Positions 1 to 8,283 of a stretch of DNA of 55,112 nucleotides are shown piece after piece. Under the pieces are notes generated by a model, which was not told where the DNA came from, made no database searches, and was given only the letters and a program-made list of their open reading frames with translations. The stretch is from the NCBI GenBank assembly GCA_017469685.1, contig JAFUFW010000029.1, positions 1 through 55,112 of the forward strand, written 5' to 3'. The translations under genes and the position numbers were made by a program. This DNA comes from Bacteroidaceae bacterium (GTDB lineage: Bacteria > Bacteroidota > Bacteroidia > Bacteroidales > Bacteroidaceae). Each line of letters begins with the position of its first letter. Position 1 is the stretch's first letter.

Positions 1-142
1 AGGTACAATGGTGGTACAAAATTACTCTAATCGGGGCAAATCTGCAATAGGCGAAGAATAAGGTTAGTTAAGCGGAGTTAATTGTAAGACAGCGTTTTAC
101 ACGCTTTGATTTAAGGTTTGTTTCGGTCTCTTTAGACCCAAT

Positions 143-412
143 TTAAACGGTGATGAATTCATGTGGAATCATTTCCACCTCTGGCAGAGGATCCATATAA
201 TCCCGAATCTTACTACTGATAGCTTCGCAAACATACTGCACGTCACCAAGACCTTTGACTATGCCATCATTATCAATGCCGAAGAAAAGGGAACCACCCA
301 AGCCATTGGCGAAGGCACTTACACTCTTCAACCAACTCTTAGGTTTCTTCTCTTCAAGCATTACTTTGAAGTCGTATGCTGTACATTCCGCTATCAGAGT
401 CTTTAATTCCAT
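143..412 (-). pseudogene. AlbA_2 (Schlafen-like) domain protein, N-terminal fragment
   Basis: This 89-residue reading frame matches from memory the start of the AlbA_2 (divergent AAA_4/Schlafen-like) putative DNA/ATP-binding proteins common in Bacteroidales. The visible family signature is the run EEKKPKSWLKSVSAFANG followed by GGSLFFGIDNDG. Full-length members are usually about 380-480 residues, whereas this one stops after PHEFITV, so nearly all of the protein is missing. A promoter-like element lies just upstream on the same strand (443-450). I infer a 3'-truncated relic left by a rearrangement. Expression as a short protein cannot be excluded. Confidence 0.6.
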
Positions 413-442
413 TTAATATGAGTTCTCGTTTTTTTTTTTTTG

Positions 443-450
443 CAAAGGTA
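443..450 (-). promoter_or_regulatory. Candidate -7 element for the AlbA_2 fragment
   Basis: On the minus strand this reads TACCTTTG, matching the Bacteroidetes -7 consensus TAnnTTTG, about 30 bp upstream of the ATG at 412. No clear -33 TTG sits at the ideal distance. Confidence 0.45.
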
Positions 451-1006
451 CACTTTTTATTGAGAACAAGGCATAAAACTTTGTTTCGCGCGTGATTTAA
501 GCAAATTTTATCTAAAATCACACCAATATGACACTAAAAGTAGCGATAATTGAAGTTCTTTGAATACCATTGCAACGCATAGTGGCGATATGCCATCTTT
601 GCAAGACATATTGAAATTACGAAGCGTTATGCTTCTCTTGCTATAGGAAACCTGAGAAGTTTCTTAAGCATCGCAAGGGAGTATGATGGTTCGCGCATAT
701 AGCGTGGACAGTTCTACACCATTCAAGATGCAAGGTTTTCTCAGGACCTCCTATAGAAGAGTGGATGTAATCAGTGCCACGCTTCTGCGTAATAATAATC
801 GTCCTATGGAGGTGTTGACGGGACACAGATATTGGAATAGCTATGGCATAACTAAAATCTTCAATTACAGAACTTGAAAAGGACAAGTCTCAAACTATTA
901 CAGAGCCCTTGATCGATATCGCCATAAGAGAATCTAAGATTTTGGGAAAAAGTCGATGAAACCGTACAAAATACAATATTTTTGTGAACAAATTACTCCT
1001 ATACAG
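451..1006. other. Gene-poor, AT-rich interval
   Basis: I see no supportable gene here. Short overlapping frames exist on both strands (about 641-886 minus and 683-877 plus). Neither resembles a family I recognise, and frames on opposite strands overlap completely. A 28-codon stretch ending near 957 looks protein-like but is preceded by a stop. The interval reads like decayed coding sequence. Confidence 0.5.
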
Positions 1007-1028
1007 CAAATGTCAGACAAATGTCAGA
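1007..1028 (+). repeat. Two 11-bp direct repeats upstream of the receptor promoter
   Basis: The 11-mer CAAATGTCAGA occurs twice head to tail (1007-1017 and 1018-1028), ending 7 bp before the candidate -33 element of the next gene. An 11-bp period is one helical turn and is typical of sites for OmpR/PhoB-type response regulators. That role is inference. Confidence 0.5.
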
Positions 1029-1035
1029 TAAATAA

Positions 1036-1068
1036 TTTGGCGCATAAAGGACTATCTGCGTACCTTTG
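1036..1068 (+). promoter_or_regulatory. Bacteroidetes-type promoter for the outer-membrane receptor gene
   Basis: A -33 TTTG (1036-1039) and a -7 TACCTTTG (1061-1068) are separated by 21 bp, about 30 bp before the start codon at 1100. This fits the sigma-ABfr consensus TTTG / TAnnTTTG well. Confidence 0.65.
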
Positions 1069-1099
1069 CCCCCGATTTGATAATCCCTAAAAACATTTC

Positions 1100-3415
1100 A
1101 TGATGAAAGCGAAATTATATTGCATCGTTCTGTCGCTTCTATGTTGTACTCATCTGCGAGCAGAAGACCTCACCGCTATGATATGCGATGAGACCAACAG
1201 CCCCATCGAAGGAGTGAATGTGTCACTCAGATCTTCACGTGGCAACAAGATTGTAGCTGCTACTCTGACTGCGCCCAACGGCTCTTTCGTGCTCCACGAT
1301 GTACAGGCTGGGAAGTACACCTTGCTATGTACTCACGTGGGCTATTCAGACTATTCGGCTAACGTGCACATTGTCAAGGAGCAGGATTTGGCATTGGGAA
1401 CTCTGATTATGTTCACGGAAAGCGTTGAGATAAACGAGGTAGTAGTCTCGGCCAGCCGCAATGTGTTCACTACAGACAAGCAACTTATTTACCCATCCAA
1501 CCAGCAAGCGGAAGCATCCTGCGGCGGGTTGGACTTGTTGCAGAAACTTCCTATTCCGCTATTGAACGTGAATCCTGTTATGCGGACGGTTTCTTCACTT
1601 GACCCGTCTGGTGGCGTTGCACTGTTCATCAATGACATTCCTGCCGATGCCAACGACATCGTCATTCTCGACCCGAAGCAGGTGAAGCGTGTGGAGGTCG
1701 TCCGTAATCCGGGCATGAAATACGGCTCGAATCTGGCTATTGCCCTAAACATCGTCATGAAACAGATGCAGGATGGTATTGCTTTAGGCGTTAATACGAA
1801 CAATTCCACGAAACTCACCTATGGTTACAACAATGCGTTCGCCACATATAATCGCAAGAACTCCCAGTTGACGATTAACCAACGAGAAAACTACCAGAAT
1901 TATTTCGAGCAGACTTCCGACGATGTGCGCGAGTACCTCATGCCAAATGGGGACTGGCACACCGTTCGCTTCCAGAGCCAGGATGCCCGTACTCTTTCCG
2001 CCACGCACGGCACGACCATGAAATACAATCTCACGAAGCCCGACAATTTTGTATTCCAAGCACAAGGCTATCTCAATCTACAGCGAAACCCTAAGCAAAA
2101 GCGCTCGTATCTCGTCAGCGAAACAGGGAAAGGGGACTACATCAACCGCATGGACACCCGCGACCAGTACGAATCGCCCGCACTGAGCATGTACTTCAAG
2201 AAATACCTGCCACACCAGCAAGCACTCATCTTCAACGTCGTTGGCACGTACATTCACTCTGCCTATGACTACTTCTACGAACAAGAGAATAACGGCTTTC
2301 AAGCGGCATACAGCGTAGGTGGCAAGAAGGCATCCGTCATAGGCGAAGCGAAATACTACAAAGGTTTCCAGTGGGGCAGTCTGACATCCGGCATACGCTC
2401 TTTCTACGGTGACACGCGCAACCATTATGTCAGCAACATCGACAACGAGGCAAAGATGGTTAGCTCGAACACCAATGCATACGTACAGGCAGACGGACGC
2501 TGGAAGAAACTCTCAGGCAGTGCCACGCTCTCCCTCGAAGACCAATATTACACCCAGCAGGACGACAAATACCACAAGCTGACTTTTAGCCCGCAAGCCA
2601 ACCTCAACTATGCCGTTGCCCCCAGCATCAGCCTGGGCTATCGATTCAGCCTTGCCTCCCGTCTCCCATCGCTGGCGTCTATGAACGACATCACCATACA
2701 GAAGGACCAGTGGGAACGCCGCGTAGGCAACCCATTCTTGAAGCCCTTCAACCATGTGGAGAATTCACTTCGTGCAACATACTACAAAGCTAAAATATAT
2801 GCAATGCTGAGTGCAACATACGCCATCAACAAGAACGCCATTATGCCCACCATCACTCGGACGGAAACCGACGGAATGGTATTCTTTGACAATGGGGCCA
2901 AGAACCAACGCGACATGAACCAGCTCGTGCTGACCGCCTATCTGCGCTACGCAGCCTTTAACAATAAGCTCATCGTTACGGGTGTGGGTAGCTATAATCA
3001 TTTCAATGCTCAGAGTGACCTGTACACGAACAAACGAGGCTTCTTCTCCGGCAACATCGCTTTGGAAAGCTATCTCGGCAGTTTCTATCTTTCTGCCCGT
3101 TGCTCCAGCCGCGACTACAGCCTTTTTGCAGAAACCATTTGGTACAACGAATACACCAGTTCCATCAGCGCTTCCTACAAATGGAAAGACATCCAAGTGG
3201 GCATGACCTGGGAACAGCCTCTACAGCGGAATGGAACGAACAATCGGGTGGAGACCACCAACGATTTCGTTCATAAAACTGTGCGCCAAAGCAATCCTGA
3301 AGCTGGCAGCCACATCCTCCTTACCTTTGCTTGGCGATGGAGCCACGGTTTCAAGGCCAAGACACAGGAGGCTGAATTGGATAATAGGGATGCTGATGCT
3401 GGCATTCTAAAATGA
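1100..3415 (+). CDS. TonB-dependent-receptor-like outer-membrane beta-barrel protein (OMP_b-brl_3 type)
   Basis: The 771-residue protein begins with a signal peptide (about 1-21). Next come a carboxypeptidase-regulatory-like beta-sandwich (about 22-105, with GKYTLLCTHVGYSDY), a plug-like segment (about 110-215, containing VALFINDIP and RVEVVRNPGMKYG), and a long alternating beta-barrel region. This is the architecture of the Bacteroidetes outer-membrane-beta-barrel family related to TonB receptors, of normal length. No SusD partner follows, so it is not a SusC pair; substrate is unknown, and such proteins are often controlled by two-component systems. It converges on the broken genes at 3.5-4.5 kb. 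No frameshift is visible. Confidence 0.85.
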   Translation: MMKAKLYCIVLSLLCCTHLRAEDLTAMICDETNSPIEGVNVSLRSSRGNKIVAATLTAPNGSFVLHDVQAGKYTLLCTHVGYSDYSANVHIVKEQDLALGTLIMFTESVEINEVVVSASRNVFTTDKQLIYPSNQQAEASCGGLDLLQKLPIPLLNVNPVMRTVSSLDPSGGVALFINDIPADANDIVILDPKQVKRVEVVRNPGMKYGSNLAIALNIVMKQMQDGIALGVNTNNSTKLTYGYNNAFATYNRKNSQLTINQRENYQNYFEQTSDDVREYLMPNGDWHTVRFQSQDARTLSATHGTTMKYNLTKPDNFVFQAQGYLNLQRNPKQKRSYLVSETGKGDYINRMDTRDQYESPALSMYFKKYLPHQQALIFNVVGTYIHSAYDYFYEQENNGFQAAYSVGGKKASVIGEAKYYKGFQWGSLTSGIRSFYGDTRNHYVSNIDNEAKMVSSNTNAYVQADGRWKKLSGSATLSLEDQYYTQQDDKYHKLTFSPQANLNYAVAPSISLGYRFSLASRLPSLASMNDITIQKDQWERRVGNPFLKPFNHVENSLRATYYKAKIYAMLSATYAINKNAIMPTITRTETDGMVFFDNGAKNQRDMNQLVLTAYLRYAAFNNKLIVTGVGSYNHFNAQSDLYTNKRGFFSGNIALESYLGSFYLSARCSSRDYSLFAETIWYNEYTSSISASYKWKDIQVGMTWEQPLQRNGTNNRVETTNDFVHKTVRQSNPEAGSHILLTFAWRWSHGFKAKTQEAELDNRDADAGILK

Positions 3416-3461
3416 ACAGAACATTATAGAATCCAATGGAAATATACATAGAACGCTATCT

Positions 3462-3854
3462 CTATTGCAACCGTGATAGTGGGCCGACAATGTAGAACAG
3501 TATCGTGGAAATCCAGACACTTTCGTTGTTCCTCACAATGTCTGTGAGTCGTTGGCTATGCTTCTGCCAATTCGTTTCTTGCTGCTGGTGATGGTCGGCA
3601 AGCGTCTGTTTCTCTTGCCCCAGCCATTGGGTGTGACTGTCATGGAGCTGTTTCAGGCTTTCGTCATCAAGCCTCGTTTTGACTGGCGTCTGTTGTGCCT
3701 GGACAATTGCGTTGCAAATGCCAGTGATGGCGTTATCTGCGCTTTGGGTTGCAGCATTAAGACCTTTCTGTGTCGTTACACTACTTTCCTTCGCTTCTTT
3801 AATGGCTTCAAGCAATTTCAGCAATAGGGCAAGCGCTTCCTTGATCTGTTCCAA
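3462..3854 (-). pseudogene. Coiled-coil protein fragment with aborted C-terminal membrane segment
   Basis: This frame opens after a stop and lacks an ATG. Its first possible start is TTG at 3854, although coding-like sequence extends a little further upstream. The product is Lys/Glu/Gln-rich and predicted helical over about residues 1-100. It ends with the start of a hydrophobic helix (WISTILFYIVGPL) that stops after a few more residues. The pattern resembles small coiled-coil membrane proteins of Bacteroidales mobile elements, but I do not recognise a named family. It overlaps the end of the DUF1810 frame by 47 bp in another frame, consistent with a recombination joint. Confidence 0.4.
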
Positions 3855-4502
3855 AGTGGCATCGAAGCGGTTCTGTTCTTTCTCTTAAACGTGTTCCTAA
3901 CACAGTGTGTTCGAGGTAAGCCTTAGCCTCTTCTACTCCTTCAAGGCCGTAATACTCTGAGTTGGAGCTACGGCCTAAGCCCTTTATTTGCGGGAAGATG
4001 TACCATATCCAATGGCTTTGTTTCTGCCCAGAACGTATCTCACAGAGTGCGTCCTGATAAGAACCGCAGGTTCCCTCTTGAGCACGGATGAAACGCTGGA
4101 GGTCAAATTGCCGCTCACGCCCAAGCAGAACGTCGACGAAACTACGCGGCAGGCTCACATTATCCATCGCCAGTGCCTCGCGGAAATAAGGCGCTATCAT
4201 CTCGTCCGTGTTTCCTGCTATACCACATCCTATGCGCGTGACGAGGAAATGCAGTTCGGGATGCGAGTTGGCAAACTGCTGGAAACGGTTGATATATGGA
4301 GAGAGATCTTCCTGACCCTGAATCCCAAAATCGGTGGGAATGGCGTAAGTCTGGCCTTGCAGCCCTTCGGCCTGTCCTCGCACGGCGCCGAAGCCCAATG
4401 CGGTCAAGGCAGCGCCACCAGCATGGTACCCAAGATATTGCTGCCGAACACAAAAATCTCATTCGGCTGCAAGCTGTCGATAAAGTCGGGAGTATAGGCC
4501 AT
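3808..4502 (-). pseudogene. Macro-like (A1S_2505-type) plus DUF1810 fusion protein, frameshifted and 3'-truncated
   Basis: Translation from ATG 4502 gives MAYTPDFIDSLQPNEIFVFG, the start of the A1S_2505-like family, then runs into a stop. One missing base near 4424 (GGGTACCATGC where GGGTACCCATGC would be expected) explains this. Restoring it yields GTHAGGAALTALGFGAV and joins the 199-residue frame 4407-3808. That frame continues with LHFLVTRIGCGIAG and then a DUF1810 domain (SHWIWYIFPQIKGLGRS, EAKAYLEHTVLGTRLRE). DUF1810 normally continues for about 50 more residues; here homology stops and unrelated sequence follows. The gene is therefore broken twice. Function is unknown. A sequencing error could explain the first lesion but not the second. 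Confidence 0.75.
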
Positions 4503-4522
4503 GATGGCATTATATTCATCAT

Positions 4523-5572
4523 TCACTTGAAGACGGGGCGGCCGTCGGCGTCCCAGCGGATGGTTTTCAGGAATATGCTGCGCTGTTCGTGCCCATCGTT
4601 GTCCCAAAGTGCATCGAGAAGGAGGTATGTGGTATCCGGGCTTTCGGATGGCACGATGCATATGTTTGATGCCCCATAGAGGTTGTCGTCGACGATGATG
4701 GGTTCCACGGACTTTGTCCAACTTGAGGGGTTCAGAAGGTCAGCCGTAGCTGGTGCTGTGAGCATACCGAGGATGTGGTATCGGGTCCAGATGCCGCTTG
4801 CTGAATAGCATACGCATACGTGGCGGCCGTCTGGCGAGAGGTAGGCCTCGGGGTTTTCGTTTACGTAGATAGGATAAGCAGAGCGACTGCCGTCGGGTTT
4901 TATCCATTGCCGCTCCCACTCGTACTCGGGTTGTGAGAGTAATACACGTTCTGACGCTACGGTGCAAGGGTCGCTCATGCGCGCGATATATATACATTGT
5001 GTCTCATGCTCAACTCGACGCTTGGGCCATCCGGACCAGAAGAGGTATAGTTGTCCGCCCACTTCAAGGACGTTGGGGTGTATGCCGTAGTTCCACTCAT
5101 CATTGGTGTGTAGCGTTCCGCAGATTTCCCAAGTGCCAGTCATGGGATTGTCGCTGTCGCATTGAATGACGTATAGCTGGTGGTTGTCAGTGTTTCCGTT
5201 GTCGGCTTCGAAATAGATGTACCATCTGCCGTGGATGCGGTGGATTTCAGGAGCCCATGCGTGGTAGAGCCCGAGGCTGTCGGTGTTGAATAATATGTGC
5301 TCCGAGGCTTGCGGCAGCAAGTCCAGACTGGTAGTTACTGCAAGGCGAATGTCATCTCCGGGCGACTGCCGTGTGAAGTAGTATTTCCCATCGTAATATG
5401 CTGCATGTGGGTAGCTTCCGTTCTCAAAGAGCATGAGTGGCTTGGCCTCGCCGTCCTGCTCGCGGCCGCAGCCTGCAGTGGAGAAGATGAGCGCTATGAC
5501 GGCAACGGCGGTCATGACTTGATGTGACGTTGTGGCAAGCACTCTTATTGCGCATGGCATCTTGGTTTTCAT
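4523..5572 (-). CDS. GH43-like lipoprotein, probable pseudoenzyme
   Basis: The 349-residue protein has a lipobox (STAGC, Cys35). It follows the GH43 arabinofuranosidase-like five-blade propeller pattern: HAWAPEIH (104-111), LYLFWSGW (175-182), QPEYEWE (214-220), CYSASGIWT and SSWTKS. In active relatives the base Asp lies in an 'ADPWV' motif and the pKa-modulating Asp in 'WAIDGTVL'. Here these positions read SYPHAA (Tyr54) and YGIHPNVL (His165). The acid Glu seems kept in NENPE (Glu239). I infer a sugar-binding or altered-mechanism protein rather than a normal hydrolase. The region downstream is degenerate. It is divergent from the mannan PUL, with which it shares a 238-bp upstream region. Confidence 0.75.
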   Translation of the reverse strand: MKTKMPCAIRVLATTSHQVMTAVAVIALIFSTAGCGREQDGEAKPLMLFENGSYPHAAYYDGKYYFTRQSPGDDIRLAVTTSLDLLPQASEHILFNTDSLGLYHAWAPEIHRIHGRWYIYFEADNGNTDNHQLYVIQCDSDNPMTGTWEICGTLHTNDEWNYGIHPNVLEVGGQLYLFWSGWPKRRVEHETQCIYIARMSDPCTVASERVLLSQPEYEWERQWIKPDGSRSAYPIYVNENPEAYLSPDGRHVCVCYSASGIWTRYHILGMLTAPATADLLNPSSWTKSVEPIIVDDNLYGASNICIVPSESPDTTYLLLDALWDNDGHEQRSIFLKTIRWDADGRPVFK

Positions 5573-5632
5573 TATTTAGCTTTGTTCTAAGTTTTTCGAG
5601 TAATTGGTTATGCAGTAAGCGAACTGCGTCTG

Positions 5633-5640
5633 CAAAGATA
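5633..5640 (-). promoter_or_regulatory. Candidate -7 element for the GH43-like lipoprotein
   Basis: The minus strand reads TATCTTTG, matching TAnnTTTG, about 60 bp before the start codon at 5572. No convincing -33 element is visible. Confidence 0.5.
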
Positions 5641-5765
5641 ATGATTGATTTTAAAAAAGAATAAAAACCGCCCAAGAAAAGTTTGTTTGAATACAAATTG
5701 GGCTCGATGAACACTTTTTTTTGTGTTTTGAAGAGTTTTTCACTTTTCTTTTTTAAAGAATGTGC

Positions 5766-5773
5766 TATTTTTG
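5766..5773 (+). promoter_or_regulatory. Candidate -7 promoter element of the main PUL operon
   Basis: TATTTTTG matches the Bacteroidetes TAnnTTTG consensus, about 37 bp before the first PUL start codon at 5811. The upstream side is T-rich rather than showing a clean TTG, which would suit an activator-dependent promoter. Confidence 0.55.
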
Positions 5774-5810
5774 CGGTGGAAACGCATAATAACTAAAAAA
5801 TATCGAGACT

Positions 5811-8255
5811 ATGAAGCCTACAAATCCTTTCGTAACCATCGCAGCAGCAGTTGCCCTGTTGTGCGGAACAAGCTGTTCGAGCAAGACTGGCGGCACGCCT
5901 GCCGACGCCGTTTTCCAACCTTACCAGTCTACGGCACTTCGTGCTCCGTCCGTGCCGCTGGTGGTCAATGACCCTTATTTCTCCATCTGGTCGCCTTACG
6001 ACAAGCTTACCGATGGCACCACTCGCCATTGGACCAACGACGAGAAGCCGCTCGAAGGCCTGCTCACCGTTGACGGCACCGTGTATCGCTGGATGGGCGC
6101 TGAGCGCTTCACTCTTAAGAGTATTGCCCCGATGGCCGATGAAGAGGCTTGGGAGGCTGACTACAGCCGCACGCCGCAGCACGATGGATGGCAGCTTCCC
6201 GATTTCCAGCCGACAGGCTGGCAGCGCGGCCGTGCTGCCTGGGGATCTGACGGACTCGACTTCGTGCGCACCCACTGGAGCGACCTCAACAGCGACCTCT
6301 ACGTGCGCCGCACCGTAAGCCTCACAGCCGACGACCTCAAGGAGGACCTCTGGATGATCTACTCTCACGACGATGTCTTCGAACTTTACGTCAACGGCAC
6401 AAAGGTTGCCGACACTGGAGAGACGTGGGTTGAAGGTGTACGCCTCCACATGGACGAAGAGCTGAAGGCCTTGCTCCACGAGGGCGAGAACGTCATCGCT
6501 GCCCACTGCCACAATACCACTGGCGGTGCTTACACCGACTTCGGACTCTTCAAGAACATGAGCGAGAAGTCGGAGATCGCCACCGCCGAGCAGAAGAGCA
6601 TCAGCGTGCTGGCCACGAACACCTATTACACCTTTGCCTGCGGCCCCGTGGAGCTTGACGTTGTATTCACGGCTCCGATGCTCATGGACGACTACGACCT
6701 GCTGTCGGCCCCCATCAACTACATCTCCTATCAAGTGCGCTCAACCGACGGACAGAAGCACGACGTAAAGTTCAGCCTCTCGGCAGCCCGCGAGCTGGTG
6801 CTCAACAAGGCTTCGCAGCCCACACGCTCTGAGATTATCACCGAGGGCGGCATCCAATACGCCAAGAGCGGCACCGTTGACCAGCCTATCCTGGCCAAGA
6901 AGGGCGACGGCATCTGCATCGACTGGGGTTATCTCTACATCCCCGCCATCAACGGCGAAGTGTCGATTGCCGAGGCAGACCAGCTCGTGTTCACACGCGA
7001 TCTGGGCAAAGTGGACAAAGCTGCCAGCTACATGATGATAGGCTACGACGAGGTGCAGGACATAGAATATATGTATAAGCGCTACAAAGGCTACTGGGCC
7101 CACGAAGGCAAAGTGAGCATCTTTGACATGTTCCGCCGCCTCGACAAGGAGTATGCCTCAATCATGAAGCGCTGCCGCAAGATGGACCAGCGCATATACG
7201 ACGACGGCTTAGCTGCATGTGACAAGCTCTATGCCGAAGTGCTGTCGGCATCCTACCGCCACGTCATTGCGGCCCACAAGCTCTTCCGGGACGACCAAGG
7301 TAACCTGCTATTCTTCTCGAAAGAGAACAACTCCAACGGCTGCGTCAACACCGTGGACCTGACTTACCCCGAGTCGCCCCTCTTCCTCATCTACAACCCC
7401 GAGCTGCAGAAGGCTCAGATGACCTCTATCTTCGACTATAGCCTCAGCGGCCGTTGGACCAAACCTTTCGCAGCCCACGACCTTGGCACTTACCCCATCG
7501 CTAATGGTCAAGTCTACGGCGGCGACATGCCCTTGGAGGAAGCAGGCAATATGCTGACACTGGCAGCACAGCTCTGCCGCATCGACGACAACACGGAGTA
7601 CGTAGACAAGTACTGGGATGTCATCACCACTTGGGCCGAATATCTATCAGAGAACGGTCAGGATCCCGAGAACCAGCTCTGCACCGACGACTTCGCAGGC
7701 CACTGGGCTCACAACTGCAACCTCAGCGTGAAAGCTATTATGGGCGTAGCCGGCTATGCCGAGATGGCTCGCATCAAGGGAGATAAGGCTACGGCCGAGA
7801 AGTATATGGCCCGCGCCAAGGAGATGGCCGAGAAGTGGGAACAGGACGCCCTCGAGGGCGACCACTACCGCCTGGCCTTCGACCGCGAGGACACCTGGAG
7901 CCAGAAGTACAATATGATCTGGGATAAGCTGTGGAAGACGAACCTCTTCCCCAACGATGCCATGGAGCGCGACGTGCAGTACTACCTGACGAAGCAGAAC
8001 CGCTACGGACTGCCACTCGACTGCCGCAAGGACTACACCAAGAGCGACTGGATTATGTGGACGGCAGGTATGGCCAAGGATAAGGCCGACTTCCTGAAGT
8101 TCGTGGAGCCGCTCTACGACTATATGAACGAGACCGAATCACGCGTCCCCACCAGCGACTGGTACGACACCAAGACCGGCCTGATGGTAGGCTTCAAGGC
8201 CCGCTCCGTAATCGCCGGCCACTGGATGCGTGTGCTTGTTGACAAAGAGAAATAA
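5811..8255 (+). CDS. DUF4964/DUF5127/DUF4965/DUF1793 'glutaminase A-like' lipoprotein, first paralogue
   Basis: The 814-residue protein has a lipoprotein signal (Cys22 in CGTSC). The DUF4964 signature follows at about 38-90 (APSVPLVVNDPYFSIWSPYDK). An inserted jelly-roll, GH2-like sugar-binding segment spans about 125-245 (HDDVFELYVNG, NVIAAHCHN). DUF5127 and the DUF4965/DUF1793 alpha-barrel come next (NNSNGCVNTVDLTYPESPLF, CTDDFAGHWAHNCNLS, HYRLAFDREDTWSQKYN). Databases call these glutaminases after fungal GtaA, but in PULs a glycoside-related role is more plausible; the true reaction is unknown. The residues after Cys22 are not acidic, so it may stay periplasmic. It is first in the operon, 28 bp before the next gene. 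A close paralogue lies at 39966-42665. Confidence 0.85.
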   Translation: MKPTNPFVTIAAAVALLCGTSCSSKTGGTPADAVFQPYQSTALRAPSVPLVVNDPYFSIWSPYDKLTDGTTRHWTNDEKPLEGLLTVDGTVYRWMGAERFTLKSIAPMADEEAWEADYSRTPQHDGWQLPDFQPTGWQRGRAAWGSDGLDFVRTHWSDLNSDLYVRRTVSLTADDLKEDLWMIYSHDDVFELYVNGTKVADTGETWVEGVRLHMDEELKALLHEGENVIAAHCHNTTGGAYTDFGLFKNMSEKSEIATAEQKSISVLATNTYYTFACGPVELDVVFTAPMLMDDYDLLSAPINYISYQVRSTDGQKHDVKFSLSAARELVLNKASQPTRSEIITEGGIQYAKSGTVDQPILAKKGDGICIDWGYLYIPAINGEVSIAEADQLVFTRDLGKVDKAASYMMIGYDEVQDIEYMYKRYKGYWAHEGKVSIFDMFRRLDKEYASIMKRCRKMDQRIYDDGLAACDKLYAEVLSASYRHVIAAHKLFRDDQGNLLFFSKENNSNGCVNTVDLTYPESPLFLIYNPELQKAQMTSIFDYSLSGRWTKPFAAHDLGTYPIANGQVYGGDMPLEEAGNMLTLAAQLCRIDDNTEYVDKYWDVITTWAEYLSENGQDPENQLCTDDFAGHWAHNCNLSVKAIMGVAGYAEMARIKGDKATAEKYMARAKEMAEKWEQDALEGDHYRLAFDREDTWSQKYNMIWDKLWKTNLFPNDAMERDVQYYLTKQNRYGLPLDCRKDYTKSDWIMWTAGMAKDKADFLKFVEPLYDYMNETESRVPTSDWYDTKTGLMVGFKARSVIAGHWMRVLVDKEK

Positions 8256-8283
8256 CTAATATAAACCTTATAAACTTAAGAGA

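Noticed and set aside
683-877. 64-codon plus-strand frame in the left gene-poor interval
   Set aside because: No promoter, no recognisable family, and a competing frame on the other strand; kept only as possible decayed sequence.
5793-6734. 313-codon minus-strand frame opposite the first DUF4965 gene
   Set aside because: It mirrors a clear domain protein with strong motifs and has low-complexity Val/Gly/Ala-rich sequence typical of antisense shadows.
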